A stretch of DNA of 64,000 nucleotides, taken from the NCBI RefSeq assembly GCF_026151205.1, contig NC_087076.1, forward strand, positions 1,001,692 to 1,065,691, written 5' to 3'. This DNA comes from Bolinopsis microptera (lineage: Eukaryota; Ctenophora; Tentaculata; Lobata; Bolinopsidae). The notes below the pieces were generated by a model. That model was not told the DNA's origin and did not search any database. It saw only the letters and a list, made by a program, of their open reading frames with translations. Every line of letters begins with the position of its first letter. The stretch's first letter is position 1. This document shows, piece after piece, positions 42,601 to 54,840 of this stretch. The translations under genes were made by a program, and so were the position numbers.

Positions 42601-45600
42601 TTTTTTTTGCCCTCCAGGTGGAAGGCAGGTCCAAAAGGTATGGTCACCGTCTCCGAGGAGAACAGTGGACACATTAGAACTTAATCTTACCTCAATAAAT
42701 GTATTTAATTGTAGTTGTGAAAATAGTTTAAAACTGCCGTTGAAGTGATGCGAGAAATACTAATAGATTGAAGCAAGATATTTTCTTGTGTTTGAAGAGA
42801 GCGTACTAATGAGGTGTTGGGTTGCTCAGGAGCGAGCTGGGTGTGAGTGAGTGCAGTGTAGGGGTGACCTGGGCGATTTTCAAGACGCCGATACAAAGAC
42901 ATAGATGAGAAGAAATGTGTGTGAACGAGTTCTGAGCATACTGAGTGGAGCTGGGGGACAGGTGTGGTGCGTGGAGACTGAATGAGAGCGGCGTGCGTGG
43001 AGACTGGAAATTTATATTTTTTTCGTGTTTTTTTTTGCCCTCCAGGTGGAAGGCAGGTCCAAAAGGTATGGTCACCGTCTCCGAGGAGAACAGTGGACAC
43101 ATTAGAACTTAATCTTACCTCAATAAATGTATTTAATTGTAGTTGTGAAAATAGTTTAAAACTGCCGTTGAAGTGATGCGAGAAATACTGATAGATTAAG
43201 GCAAGATATTTTCTAGTGTTTGAAGAGAGCGTACTAATGAGGTGTTGGGTTGCTCAGGAGCGAGCTGGGTGTGAGTGAGTGCAGTGTAGGGGTGACCTGG
43301 GCGATTTTCAAGACGCCGATACAAAGACATAGATGAGAAGAAATGTGTGTGAACGAGTTCTGAGCATACTGAGTGGAGCTGGGGGACAGGTGTGGTGCGT
43401 GGAGACTGAATGAGAGCGGCGAGGAGCGAGCTGGGTGTGAGTGAGTGCAGTGTAGGGGTGACCTGGGCGATTTTCAAGACGCCGATACAAAGACATAGAT
43501 GAGAAGAAATGTGTGTGAACGAGTTCTGAGCATACTGAGTGGAGCTGGGGGACAGGTGTGGTGCGTGGAGACTGAATGAGAGCGGCGAGGAGCGAGCTGG
43601 GTGTGAGTGAGTGCAGTGTAGGGGTGACCTGGGCGATTTTCAAGACGCCGATACAAAGACATAGATGAGAAGAAGTGTGTGTGAACGAGTTCTGAGCATA
43701 CTGAGTGGAGCTGGGGGACAGGTGTGGTGCGTGGAGACTGAATGAGAGCGGCGAGGAGCGAGCTGGGTGTGAGTGAGTGCAGTGTAGGGGTGACCTGGGC
43801 GATTTTCAAGACGCCGATACAAAGACATAGATGAGAAGAAATGTGTGTGAACGAGTTCTGAGCATACTGAGTGGAGCTGGGGGACAGGTGTGGTGCGTGG
43901 AGACTGAATGAGAGCGGCGTGCGTGGAGACTGGAAATTTATATTTTTTTCGTGTTTTTTTTTTGCCCTCCAGGTGGAAGGCAGGTCCAAAAGGTATGGTC
44001 ACCGTCTCCGAGGAGAACAGTGGACACATTAGAACTTAATCTTACCTCAATAAATGTATTTAATTGTAGTTGTGAAAATAGTTTAAAACTGCCGTTGAAG
44101 TGATGCGAGAAATACTGATAGATTAAGGCAAGATATTTTCTTGTGTTTGAAGAGAGCGTACTAATGAGGTGTTGGGTTGCTCAGGAGCGAGCTGGGTGTG
44201 AGTGAGTGCAGTGTAGGGGTGACCTGGGCGATTTTCAAGACGCCGATACAAAGACATAGATGAGAAGAAATGTGTGTGAACGAGTTCTGAGCATACTGAG
44301 TGGAGCTGGGGGACAGGTGTGGTGCGTGGAGACTGAATGAGAGCGGCGTGCGTGGAGACTGGAAATTTATATTTTTTTCGTGTTTTTTTTTGCCCTCCAG
44401 GTGGAAGGCAGGTCCAAAAGGTATGGTCACCGTCTCCGAGGAGAACAGTGGACACATTAGAACTTAATCTTACCTCAATAAATGTATTTAATTGTAGTTG
44501 TGAAAATAGTTTAAAACTGCCGTTGAAGTGATGCGAGAAATACTGATAGATTAAGGCAAGATATTTTCTAGTGTTTGAAGAGAGCGTACTAATGAGGTGT
44601 TGGGTTGCTCAGGAGCGAGCTGGGTGTGAGTGAGTGCAGTGTAGGGGTGACCTGGGCGATTTTCAAGACGCCGATACAAAGACATAGATGAGAAGAAATG
44701 TGTGTGAACGAGTTCTGAGCATACTGAGTGGAGCTGGGGGACAGGTGTGGTGCGTGGAGACTGAATGAGAGCGGCGTGCGTGGAGACTGGAAATTTATAT
44801 TTTTTTCGTGTTTTTTTTTTGCCCTCCAGGTGGAAGGCAGGTCCAAAAGGTATGGTCACCGTCTCCGAGGAGAACAGTGGACACATTAGAACTTAATCTT
44901 ACCTCAATAAATGTATTTAATTGTAGTTGTGAAAATAGTTTAAAACTGCCGTTGAAGTGATGCGAGAAATACTGATAGATTGAAGCAAGATATTTTCTTG
45001 TGTTTGAAGAGAGCGTACTAATGAGGTGTTGGGTTGCTCAGGAGCGAGCTGGGTGTGAGTGAGTGCAGTGTAGGGGTGACCTGGGCGATTTTCAAGACGC
45101 CGATACAAAGACATAGATGAGAAGAAATGTGTGTGAACGAGTTCTGAGCATACTGAGTGGAGCTGGGGGACAGGTGTGGTGCGTGGAGACTGAATGAGAG
45201 CGGCGAGGAGCGAGCTGGGTGTGAGTGAGTGCAGTGTAGGGGTGACCTGGGCGATTTTCAAGACGCCGATACAAAGACATAGATGAGAAGAAATGTGTGT
45301 GAACGAGTTCTGAGCATACTGAGTGGAGCTGGGGGACAGGTGTGGTGCGTGGAGACTGAATGAGAGCGGCGAGGAGCGAGCTGGGTGTGAGTGAGTGCAG
45401 TGTAGGGGTGACCTGGGCGATTTTCAAGACGCCGATACAAAGACATAGATGAGAAGAAGTGTGTGTGAACGAGTTCTGAGCATACTGAGTGGAGCTGGGG
45501 GACAGGTGTGGTGCGTGGAGACTGAATGAGAGCGGCGAGGAGCGAGCTGGGTGTGAGTGAGTGCAGTGTAGGGGTGACCTGGGCGATTTTCAAGACGCCG

Positions 45601-48600
45601 ATACAAAGACATAGATGAGAAGAAGTGTGTGTGAACGAGTTCTGAGCATACTGAGTGGAGCTGGGGGACAGGTGTGGTGCGTGGAGACTGAATGAGAGCG
45701 GCGTGCGTGGAGACTGGAAATTTATATTTTTTTCGTGTTTTTTTTGCCCTCCAGGTGGAAGGCAGGTCCAAAAGGTATGGTCACCGTCTCCGAGGAGAAC
45801 AGTGGACACATTAGAACTTAATCTTACCTCAATAAATGTATTTAATTGTAGTTGTGAAAATAGTTTAAAACTGCCGTTGAAGTGATGCGAGAAATACTAA
45901 TAGATTGAAGCAAGATATTTTCTTGTGTTTGAAGAGAGCGTACTAATGAGGTGTTGGGTTGCTCAGGAGCGAGCTGGGTGTGAGTGAGTGCAGTGTAGGG
46001 GTGACCTGGGCGATTTTCAAGACGCCGATACAAAGACATAGATGAGAAGAAATGTGTGTGAACGAGTTCTGAGCATACTGAGTGGAGCTGGGGGACAGGT
46101 GTGGTGCGTGGAGACTGAATGAGAGCGGCGTGCGTGGAGACTGGAAATTTATATTTTTTTCGTGTTTTTTTTTGCCCTCCAGGTGGAAGGCAGGTCCAAA
46201 AGGTATGGTCACCGTCTCCGAGGAGAACAGTGGACACATTAGAACTTAATCTTACCTCAATAAATGTATTTAATTGTAGTTGTGAAAATAGTTTAAAACT
46301 GCCGTTGAAGTGATGCGAGAAATACTAATAGATTGAAGCAAGATATTTTCTTGTGTTTGAAGAGAGCGTACTAATGAGGTGTTGGGTTGCTCAGGAGCGA
46401 GCTGGGTGTGGGTGAGTGCAGTGTAGGGGTGACCTGGGCGATTTTCAAGACGCCGATACAAAGACATAGATGAGAAGAAATGTGTGTGAACGAGTTCTGA
46501 GCATACTGAGTGGAGCTGGGGGACAGGTGTGGTGCGTGGAGACTGAATGAGAGCGGCGTGCGTGGAGACTGGAAATTTATATTTTTTTCGTGTTTTTTTT
46601 TTGCCCTCCAGGTGGAAGGCAGGTCCAAAAGGTATGGTCACCGTCTCCGAGGAGAACAGTGGACACATTAGAACTTAATCTTACCTCAATAAATGTATTT
46701 AATTGTAGTTGTGAAAATAGTTTAAAACTGCCGTTGAAGTGATGCGAGAAATACTAATAGATTGAAGCAAGATATTTTCTAGTGTTTGAAGAGAGCGTAC
46801 TAATGAGGTGTTGGGTTGCTCAGGAGCGAGCTGGGTGTGAGTGAGTGCAGTGTAGGGGTGACCTGGGCGATTTTCAAGACGCCGATACAAAGACATAGAT
46901 GAGAAGAAATGTGTGTGAACGAGTTCTGAGCATACTGAGTGGAGCTGGGGGACAGGTGTGGTGCGTGGAGACTGAATGAGAGCGGCGTGCGTGGAGACTG
47001 GAAATTTATATTTTTTTCGTGTTTTTTTTTTGCCCTCCAGGTGGAAGGCAGGTCCAAAAGGTATGGTCACCGTCTCCGAGGAGAACAGTGGACACATTAG
47101 AACTTAATCTTACCTCAATAGATGTATTTAATTGTAGTTGTGAAAATAGTTTAAAACTGCCGTTGAAGTGATGCGAGAAATACTAATAGATTGAAGCAAG
47201 ATATTTTCTAGTGTTTGAAGAGAGCGTACTAATGAGGTGTTGGGTTGCTCAGGAGCGAGCTGGGTGTGAGTGAGTGCAGTGTAGGGGTGACCTGGGCGAT
47301 TTTCAAGACGCCGATACAAAGACATAGATGAGAAGAAATGTGTGTGAACGAGTTCTGAGCATACTGAGTGGAGCTGGGGGACAGGTGTGGTGCGTGGAGA
47401 CTGAATGAGAGCGGCGTGCGTGGAGACTGGAAATTTATATTTTTTTCGTGTTTTTTTTTTGCCCTCCAGGTGGAAGGCAGGTCCAAAAGGTATGGTCACC
47501 GTCTCCGAGGAGAACAGTGGACACATTAGAACTTAATCTTACCTCAATAAATGTATTTAATTATAGTTGTGAAAATAGTTTAAAACTGCCGTTGAAGTGA
47601 TGCGAGAAATACTAATAGATTGAAGCAAGATATTTTCTTGTGTTTGAAGAGAGCGTACTAATGAGGTGTTGGGTTGCTCAGGAGCGAGCTGGGTGTGGGT
47701 GAGTGCAGTGTAGGGGTGACCTGGGCGATTTTCAAGACGCCGATACAAAGACATAGATGAGAAGAAATGTGTGTGAACGAGTTCTGAGCATACTGAGTGG
47801 AGCTGGGGGACAGGTGTGGTGCGTGGAGACTGAATGAGAGCGGCGTGCGTGGGAGACTGGAAATTTATATTTTTTTCGTGTTTTTTTTTGCCCTCCAGGT
47901 GGAAGGTAGGTCCAAAAGGTATGGTCACCGTCTCCGAGGAGAACAGTGGACACATTAGAACTTAATCTTACCTCAATAAATGTATTCAATTGTTTTCAAT
48001 TGTAGTTGTGAAAATAGTTTAAAACTGCCGTTGAAGTGATGCGAGAAATACTAATAGATTGAAGCAAGATATTTTCTTGTGTTTGAAGAGAGCGTACTAA
48101 TGAGGTGTTGGGTTGCTCAGGAGCGAGCTGGGTGTGAGTGAGTGCAGTGTAGGGGTGACCTGGGCGATTTTCAAGACGCCGATACAAAGACATAGATGAG
48201 AAGAAATGTGTGTGAACGAGTTCTGAGCATACTGAGTGGAGCTGGGGGACAGGTGTGGTGCGTGGAGACTGAATGAGAGCGGCGTGCGTGGAGACTGGAA
48301 ATTTATATTTTTTTCGTGTTTTGTTTTGCCCTCCAGGTGGAAGGCAGGTCCAAAAGGTATGGTCACCGTCTCCGAGGAGAACAGTGGACACATTAGAACT
48401 TAATCTTACCTCAATAAATGTATTCAATTGTTTTCAATTGTAGTTGTGAAAATAGTTTAAAACTGCCGTTGAAGTGATGCGAGAAATACTGATAGATTAA
48501 GGCAAGATATTTTCTAGTGTTTGAAGAGAGCGTACTAATGAGGTGTTGGGTTGCTCAGGAGCGAGCTGGGTGTGGGTGAGTGCAGTGTAGGGGTGACCTG

Positions 48601-50386
48601 GGCGATTTTCAAGACGCCGATACAAAGACATAGATGAGAAGAAATGTGTGTGAACGAGTTCTGAGCATACTGAGTGGAGCTGGGGGACAGGTGTGGTGCG
48701 TGGAGACTGAATGAGAGCGGCGTGCGTGGAGACTGGAAATTTATATTTTTTTCGTGTTTTTTTTTGCCCTCCAGGTGGAAGGCAGGTCCAAAAGGTATGG
48801 TCACCGTCTCCGAGGAGAACAGTGGACACATTAGAACTTCATCTTACCTCAATAAATGTATTTAATTGTAGTTGTGAAAATAGTTTAAAACTGCCGTTGA
48901 AGTGATGCGAGAAATACTAATAGATTGAAGCAAGATATTTTCTTGTGTTTGAAGAGAGCGTACTAATGAGGTGTTGGGTTGCTCAGGAGCGAGCTGGGTG
49001 TGAGTGAGTGCAGTGTAGGGGTGACCTGGGCGATTTTCAAGACGCCGATACAAAGACATAGATGAGAAGAAATGTGTGTGAACGAGTTCTGAGCATACTG
49101 AGTGGAGCTGGGGGACAGGTGTGGTGCGTGGAGACTGAATGAGAGCGGCGTGCGTGGAGACTGGAAATTTATATTTTTTTCGTGTTTTTTTTTGCCCTCC
49201 AGGTGGAAGGCAGGTCCAAAAGGTATGGTCACCGTCTCCGAGGAGAACAGTGGACACATTAGAACTTAATCTTACCTCAATAAATGTATTCAATTGTTTT
49301 CAATTGTAGTTGTGAAAATAGTTTAAAAATGCCGTTGAAGTGATGCGAGAAATACTAATAGATTGGGTTGCTCAGGAGTGAGCTGGGTGTGAGTTAGTGA
49401 GTGCAGTGTAAGGCGAGGTTGTAGTTCTTAAAGATATTTATATTTTGAGAATTAATCTGTGGTCTCTCGATTTCGGGGTAAAAGTTCTCTTATTTAACAT
49501 TTATTATTTTCAGGGCCTGAATTCCCAGCTACCAGCAGTTCTCATATCAATATTCATCTTCTCCTATGTTGAAGCAGGTAAGTTTGTCAATTTTTTATCT
49601 TATTTCGTTTCATGCCATATTCAATAATCAAGTAAATGTTTCATATTCTTCCAAATTACGATTATTATTATTATTTGTTTCAGTGTTGAGAGAGGAACTT
49701 AGTATCTTGGTCAGCTCCTGTATTCGTGTCCAGAAATGTGTAGACTGCCAACACAATAATAAGGTATGTCTGGTATGCTTAATCCTATATCTGGTATTCT
49801 AATCTATATCAAGTTATTCTAATTGGATGCAACAAGAATTTTGAGATTTTGTCAATTTGAAATGAATATCTTGGTTAATCGGAAAGTTAGTTCAATTAAA
49901 ACTTGAAATACACATTTGTAACTTTAAGGTATGACTAAATTCCAATCCCCACATCAAGGTATTTGAACTACCTTTACGAGTAGCGTTTGTTATTGTCAAC
50001 ATCTTGCAACTGGCGTATCTTGGTGTTATGTTCGATTCAGATCCGTCCCAAACTGAGGTAATGTATTTAATAATTGTAATATTATTCAAATCAACAGACA
50101 AGTCTGTTAACAAAAAAGTGAATTTTAATATGAACTTCTAACCAGTTTGTTAGTTTGTTTATTTACTCTGCTTCATAACTGCAGAGCTAGAGCGGATATT
50201 TTTTAAATTTATATGAAAATATTTAATTTAAAAGTGATGTTTTTACAGGGATATTCCTGGCTGAACACTGTTTTAAAGTGGCAGAATCTTTACTGGTACG
50301 GTCACGTGATGTGTGCCACAGGATTCCTTTTTACTCTCCTTCTCCGACTTCTTAACAAGAAACTCAACAGGACGAAACAAGAATAG
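33651..50386 (+). CDS. PORCN: Porcupine, Wnt O-acyltransferase (PORCN), 12 exons
   Basis: Membrane-bound O-acyltransferase of the endoplasmic reticulum that attaches palmitoleate to Wnt proteins, which they need for secretion. Exons: 33651-33821, 34033-34141, 34940-35042, 35169-35388, 35810-35916, 36102-36209, 36486-36583, 36731-36807, 49514-49577, 49684-49763, 49959-50057, 50249-50386. They join in phase to 457 codons, matching the vertebrate length. Family motifs are APEQWHQIRGTII, KTTSVGFDID, VFGPF, PRSM..VAVAWNIPMHYWL and TYAASSVLH/GLNSQL. The catalytic pair is Asn296 and His331, with the same 35-residue spacing as the family. The N-terminus is Asp/Tyr/His-rich. Donor 1 was placed at GTGAGT (33822) because only that phase continues into a hydrophobic exon 2. 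Intron 8 (36808-49513) is 12.7 kb of satellite DNA. An AATAAA lies at 50941. Confidence 0.95.
36019..36126 (+). repeat. 36-bp tandem triplication spanning the exon 6 acceptor of PORCN
   Basis: Three copies of a 36-bp unit that includes a pyrimidine stretch, CAG and the first codons of exon 6. Acceptor-adjacent exon starts fall at 36030, 36066 and 36102. Only the third leads into the conserved protein without extra residues. Because the unit is 12 codons and contains no stop, using the first or second acceptor would keep the frame and add 24 or 12 residues (each unit LLYYYFRLIRTY-like). Confidence 0.9.
43425..43922 (+). repeat. 166-bp sub-repeat expansion inside the satellite array (first)
   Basis: Here a 166-bp part of the monomer (from GAGGAGCGAGCTGGGTGTGA to GAATGAGAGCGGC) is repeated three extra times before the monomer is completed. 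The distance between neighbouring monomers therefore becomes about 926 bp instead of 428. The junction AGCGGCGAGGAGCGAG is the same each time. Confidence 0.9.
45205..45705 (+). repeat. 166-bp sub-repeat expansion inside the satellite array (second)
   Basis: A second site with three extra copies of the same 166-bp segment and the same junction as at 43425-43922. This suggests that one expanded block was duplicated as a unit within the array. Confidence 0.9.
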
Positions 50387-53300
50387 AGCCAGCTAGTTGT
50401 TAAATGTTAATTGGGTAAATTGAGGAGATTTTTTTTGCAAGACAGATTAATTACTGACTTCTTTAAGACTTAAGATAATTTGTATAACAGAATTGCATTA
50501 TATATGCACCACTCATTAGCACTGTTATTAGAATCTGATAAATTTAAACATTTATTTGGATTCCAGGTATGCAGTTAGGAAAAACCTTAAATTGAAAAAC
50601 TGACACCATCATTGAACATAAGTCATAGCCCAATCATCATCAATCAGCGAATTTCCTCGTTTTTCACTCAATCACTCTTACATGTCTCTACTTATTTTTT
50701 GTTCAGTATATACTTTACCTTAGTATAGAAATACTATACAAGCATGTAACCCTTACATTATATATTATATAACCATGGCATTTGTTAGGGTACACAACAG
50801 GTTCATGTGGTTTAACGTAATATCACAAGAGACACAGAAGTTATAACCTAAACAAACTCATATAGGCACTATGAATTAGATCTGCTACAGATATAATTTG
50901 TTCGAGACATTATTTAAACTGTATAGCTCTCATATAATTAAATAAACATGAATATTGTGCGAATGATAAACTTAACTATATTATGTATTTCGTATGGTAT
51001 AAATATCTTATAGGTACTATGTTATTTTACATTAACTTAACCTAAATAAGTTTAACTTAATTAAATGATACTTAATTGGTGGAGGCTTAAACTTGGCCCT
51101 GATAAACAGTATAATGCGGTCAGGGTATTGTGGTCTATCCATATTTAGCCTTGCAAGGATAAAGGAAGCAGATTTATAATTTCGTACGTGTACCCCTTTT
51201 GGCACGGTTTCAACAGGATAAATATCATTGGTACCCACGAGTCTTTCCGCTGACTGATTTAGTTGCTTACTTTATGCCAGGATCCTACATTGTGCCAGGA
51301 TCCAACATTGTTGTTCTGATATATCAATTATGATGTGTTTATACGATTCATATATTATAATAACTATATAATTCATATATAATACCTACATCAGCCATCC
51401 ATGTAAGCACATTATGGACAATGAATTGTTAGTTAATTGTTAATGATACACGTGGGTCATATGACTCGTAAACAATAAATATTTGTATGTAGTATCATAC
51501 CACTGGTATGTAGTACTCTCATTGTTAGGAAACTATTTGTTAAGAAACTATTTATTCTCCGGTGTGAGTCATTTTCTTTGCGCTTAAGTTTGATGAGTAT
51601 ACACTCTACATAACTTCTTTTTTCGAGTTAACTGTGTAGGTTACGTATATATCATGAATTCATGATCGTGACAGCATATTGTCGTGCTTATACACTAGAC
51701 AGCGAACACTTATATTTTTAACCGAAAGAGGACTGTAAATATTCCCTGCTTCCTGCTTTTTGAGCTTTTCTTTTTGACTGCCTCTTCTTTAATAACTAAC
51801 TCTCTAATAAACAGATCTGTCGTCACGCCAGTTCTAAGACAGTGTTCTAGAACTATGATATAGTACACACACCGAATGACATTGAGTCAACTGATTTCAG
51901 CCGCGGTTGTTTTGATCGCTTGTGTTCATCTTAACAATTAGTGTATGTACTAAGAGCGCCAACTTGTGGGTGAGATTTTATGTCTCAAAACCCAACTTAT
52001 TATACACTATTGGAAAGGTCTCATTGAGTAGAGTCATATGGTACCAAATTTTGGGGAAATGGCTGCTTCTAGCGAAAGTTATAGCCCGTCAAAGTCCCAA
52101 AATTGTCACTTCAGAAAATTGGGCGGGACATCGTGTTCTTAAACTTTTTGACGAATTTTTTTTACATAATATTGTTAATCACATTTTTTTACACAAGATT
52201 TGCTGTATGCCGTAATTTTTAATCCATTATTACAGTCACAATCAATTTATTTTGTCATCAGAGTTTGAATTACGTAAAGAGACAATCTGTATTCCGCATG
52301 GTTCCCGGCGCGCTAGTTTGTCTACAAATTATTAATTCGCGCGTTACAATATCAGATTTACCCAGCAACGGCCAACGCACATGTTCGCACGGTAGTCAGT
52401 GTAATAAGCGCCTCCCTAGCATCAGCTGTAGGAGTAACAGCAGTACAGATGTCAAACTGAAGGTTAAGTTACATGTCTAATGGAAGAGGGCATTTCTCTG
52501 TTATTTTTGTGCTTTCAAAACAAAAATAAACGGAGCATTTGATCGAAATTTATTTCAATTAAAATATAGATTAACAGTCATTTAGTCAAGCTAAAAAATC
52601 AGCTCTAAATCGAATCGAGAGATCCTTATACAGTTTAAAATTTAAAATTTAAAATGTCTATTTTACTAGCAGTCAATATAATATTTGTTTCATACAACAA
52701 GACTTGCTGAATAGCAAGGTTGCGGCTGCTTTTAAAATCATTCCATAGATTTAAGCATTTATTCAACGGTAAAAAATGTACAGTCTTTAAGTCCTCCTTA
52801 TTTGTACGACTCAAAACTGGTTAGCATTTATGTAACATTTCTTTCTCATAAACAAGTTTATCACATCATCAGATAAAAAACATTTGAAAAACCATCACTC
52901 ATTAAGTGTACTATGATTCGAATAAATTTATAACAAAAATACAGCAGATTTCCTTCTCAGTTAGATAATTATTAATATTCTAGTAACTTATAATATTTAA
53001 ATGGGTAGGCATTTTTTGTCCTGTGAAATGCGACCTCAAAGGACGTATTTAAGATTTTGAATCCGTTCAGTGCATTAAATAACGGTAGTTCGAGTGGTAT
53101 CCGCTTCAACTACATAAATTACCTCGGTTTGAGCAAGCTTTTAAAATGTTCAGGAAGAAGGACATTTATTCCCTATATATTTACCAGTACAGTGCAGTTA
53201 TCCTGGATTATCATAACTGGGAACATGACGTACAATTATTATCCGTCATGTAATGGACCAAATCTAAAAAGCCAATAACGACGTTTAAGATGTACATTGT

Positions 53301-53694
53301 ACATAAGATGTATATTGTATAATCATGCAAGATGTATGATCCGTTAAAATGGAGTTGGTACTCCCCAAATTGGCGCCATGTCGTCTGCTGTTTTATATAC
53401 TGTCGTGTGCTCCCGGAAACTCACTCTTATAATATGTCATATGACTGTGCCTTAAATAAACAAAAGTTCGGCAAGTACAGAATATAGCGAGACCGCTTAA
53501 TACATATAATATAACGGCCCTGTGCCCGGTGCCGATAAGTGCAGATAACTGATATATAGTGCAAGAGATTGCAATAAGATAAATTCGGACTTCCGACAGA
53601 TTTATTGAGTGTGGAAAAGTTACATCCAAATGCGAATAAAACGTCCTAGATAATGATTTTGGAGATATTAATATGTATGGTTAATGGTTATCGT
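50387..53694. other. Intergenic stretch, no gene seen
   Basis: Probably includes the PORCN 3' UTR up to the AATAAA at 50941. The rest is AT-rich. No convincing ORF, splice-supported exon, RNA gene or structured repeat was found. Confidence 0.45.
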
Positions 53695-53929
53695 TTAGGG
53701 CGATGAGGCAAAAAAATTCTTATGAATAATTTCAGCATATTCTAAACTGTCTGTGCTGGCTGCACTTTTTGTTGGAGAGCTATCTAAAAGCTCTTGCAGT
53801 TCTTTTATCGTTTCCTCCTCGTCAATAAGATCAATAATATCTCGTTTGGGTTTCGAGTACGGTGTGGTACTTTCTTCTCCAGTTCTTACAAGTATTGGAG
53901 TTGACCTTGTGCTTCTTAATCTTCGTACC
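53695..53929 (-). CDS. Candidate terminal exon of an unidentified gene
   Basis: Minus-strand open frame of 77 codons ending at TAA (53695-53697). It is preceded by a short pyrimidine/A-rich stretch ending TTAG at 53930 and by a branch-point-like CTAAC about 25 bases before that. The protein is basic then acidic: VRRLRSTRSTPILVRTGEE, PKRDIIDLIDEEETIKELQE, LLDSSPTKSAASTDSLEYAE. It looks like a regulated, disordered tail and matches nothing I recognise. On the 5' side, the minus strand is also open through FDLDGTNHCFGVC (54865-54905) and YDNKHSFLERIG (around 53970-54010), two segments separated only by a TTAA hairpin element. The joint phase to this exon does not fit a standard donor, so the model is incomplete. 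Confidence 0.4.
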
Positions 53930-54015
53930 CTAATTGAATTGAAATATTCATCGTTAGTTTATGAGACTTAAGCCAATTCTTTCCAGGAACGAATGCTTGT
54001 TATCATACAGAGCTA

Positions 54016-54840
54016 AGGGGCCAATGGGTATTTTTTTTGTGAAACTTGATTTTAAGATAGCAGACCAACAAACTAGGACTAGTGACCAAACTTTTGAGGG
54101 GGTCTCCGACCCCAACCGCCAAACGGTGCCCGCGGGGCAGCCACGCCCATATTTGGTCCGATTTAGCCAAATACCCTTCACATGCCCAAAACCCAGATTT
54201 TAGGTGCTCTACTTGTAACTAGTGGTCTTCTGAACTCGTATATGAAATTTCATCAAGATTGGACAAAAAATGACTGAGTTATGAGCCAAAAACATATGCC
54301 CATATTTGGGCATACGCACCAATTTTGGTAGATTTCGTCTCATAAATTGGTCAAATATCAATATTTTTGAATTAAACTTACTTTATATGAAAGGTAAGCC
54401 TAAACTTAATATTCTCTGTAAGTTATAGCTTTATGTCTGTTTAAATGTTGATACTAAGGCGAAAAGACCACAAAAAATGAACTAAATTGCCCGTATCTTG
54501 GTTCGCGATATTCGCGGAATTGATCTCATTAAAATTGTAACAACTCAATCAGTTTTCAAAATTTTTCCATGAAATTTTCGGAATCGACTCGAAATCGCAT
54601 TTCCACCTTATTTTGAGAACTGATTTTTGATCAAAAAAATTTGGCGACCAAATTACAAAATTTTCCCATGTTCAGGGTATTTGGCTAAATTGGGCCTAAT
54701 TTGGACCAAATATGGGCGTGGCTGCCCCGCGGGTACCGTTTGGGGGTTGGGGTCGGGGACCCCCTCAAAAGTTCGGTCACTTGTCCTGGTTTGTTGCTAT
54801 CTCGAGATCAAGTTTCACAACAAAATATCCATTGCCCCCC
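54016..54840. mobile_element. TTAA foldback element, copy 2 (degraded)
   Basis: Diverged copy of the hairpin element at 7588-8945. It starts GGGGCCAATGGGTATTTTTTTTGTG and ends with the inverted TTTCACAACAAAATATCCATTGCCCCCC. The left arm is nearly complete. The right arm keeps only its outer 170 bp or so, so the copy has lost most of its palindrome and could no longer fold over its full length. The flanks are CTAA on the left and TTTA on the right, plausible decayed TTAA sites. Confidence 0.85.

Larger units (their letters stand above)
37735..49415 (+). repeat. 428-bp satellite array filling PORCN intron 8
   Basis: About 25 head-to-tail copies of a 428-bp monomer, nearly identical for most of the array (for example 37996-38423, 38424-38851, and so on). 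Each monomer has a T-rich tract followed by TGCCCTCCAG|GTGG, which looks like a splice acceptor. Nearly every one also has AATAAA in the PORCN sense direction (in CCTCAATAAATG); one copy near 47120 reads AATAGA. Variant monomers (CTGATAGATTAAGG or TTTTCTAGTG instead of CTAATAGATTGAAG or TTTTCTTGTG) cluster in the 3' half. The first and last copies are partial and diverged. Open frames of up to 131 codons on the minus strand recur with each monomer. The period is not a multiple of three, so these do not form one protein. Confidence 0.95.

Noticed and set aside
37996-49293. Dozens of 64- to 183-codon open frames on both strands with near-identical sequences
   Set aside because: They repeat with the 428-bp satellite monomer, shift frame between copies because 428 is not divisible by three, and have no initiation context or domain. 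They are artefacts of an array that happens to lack stops.
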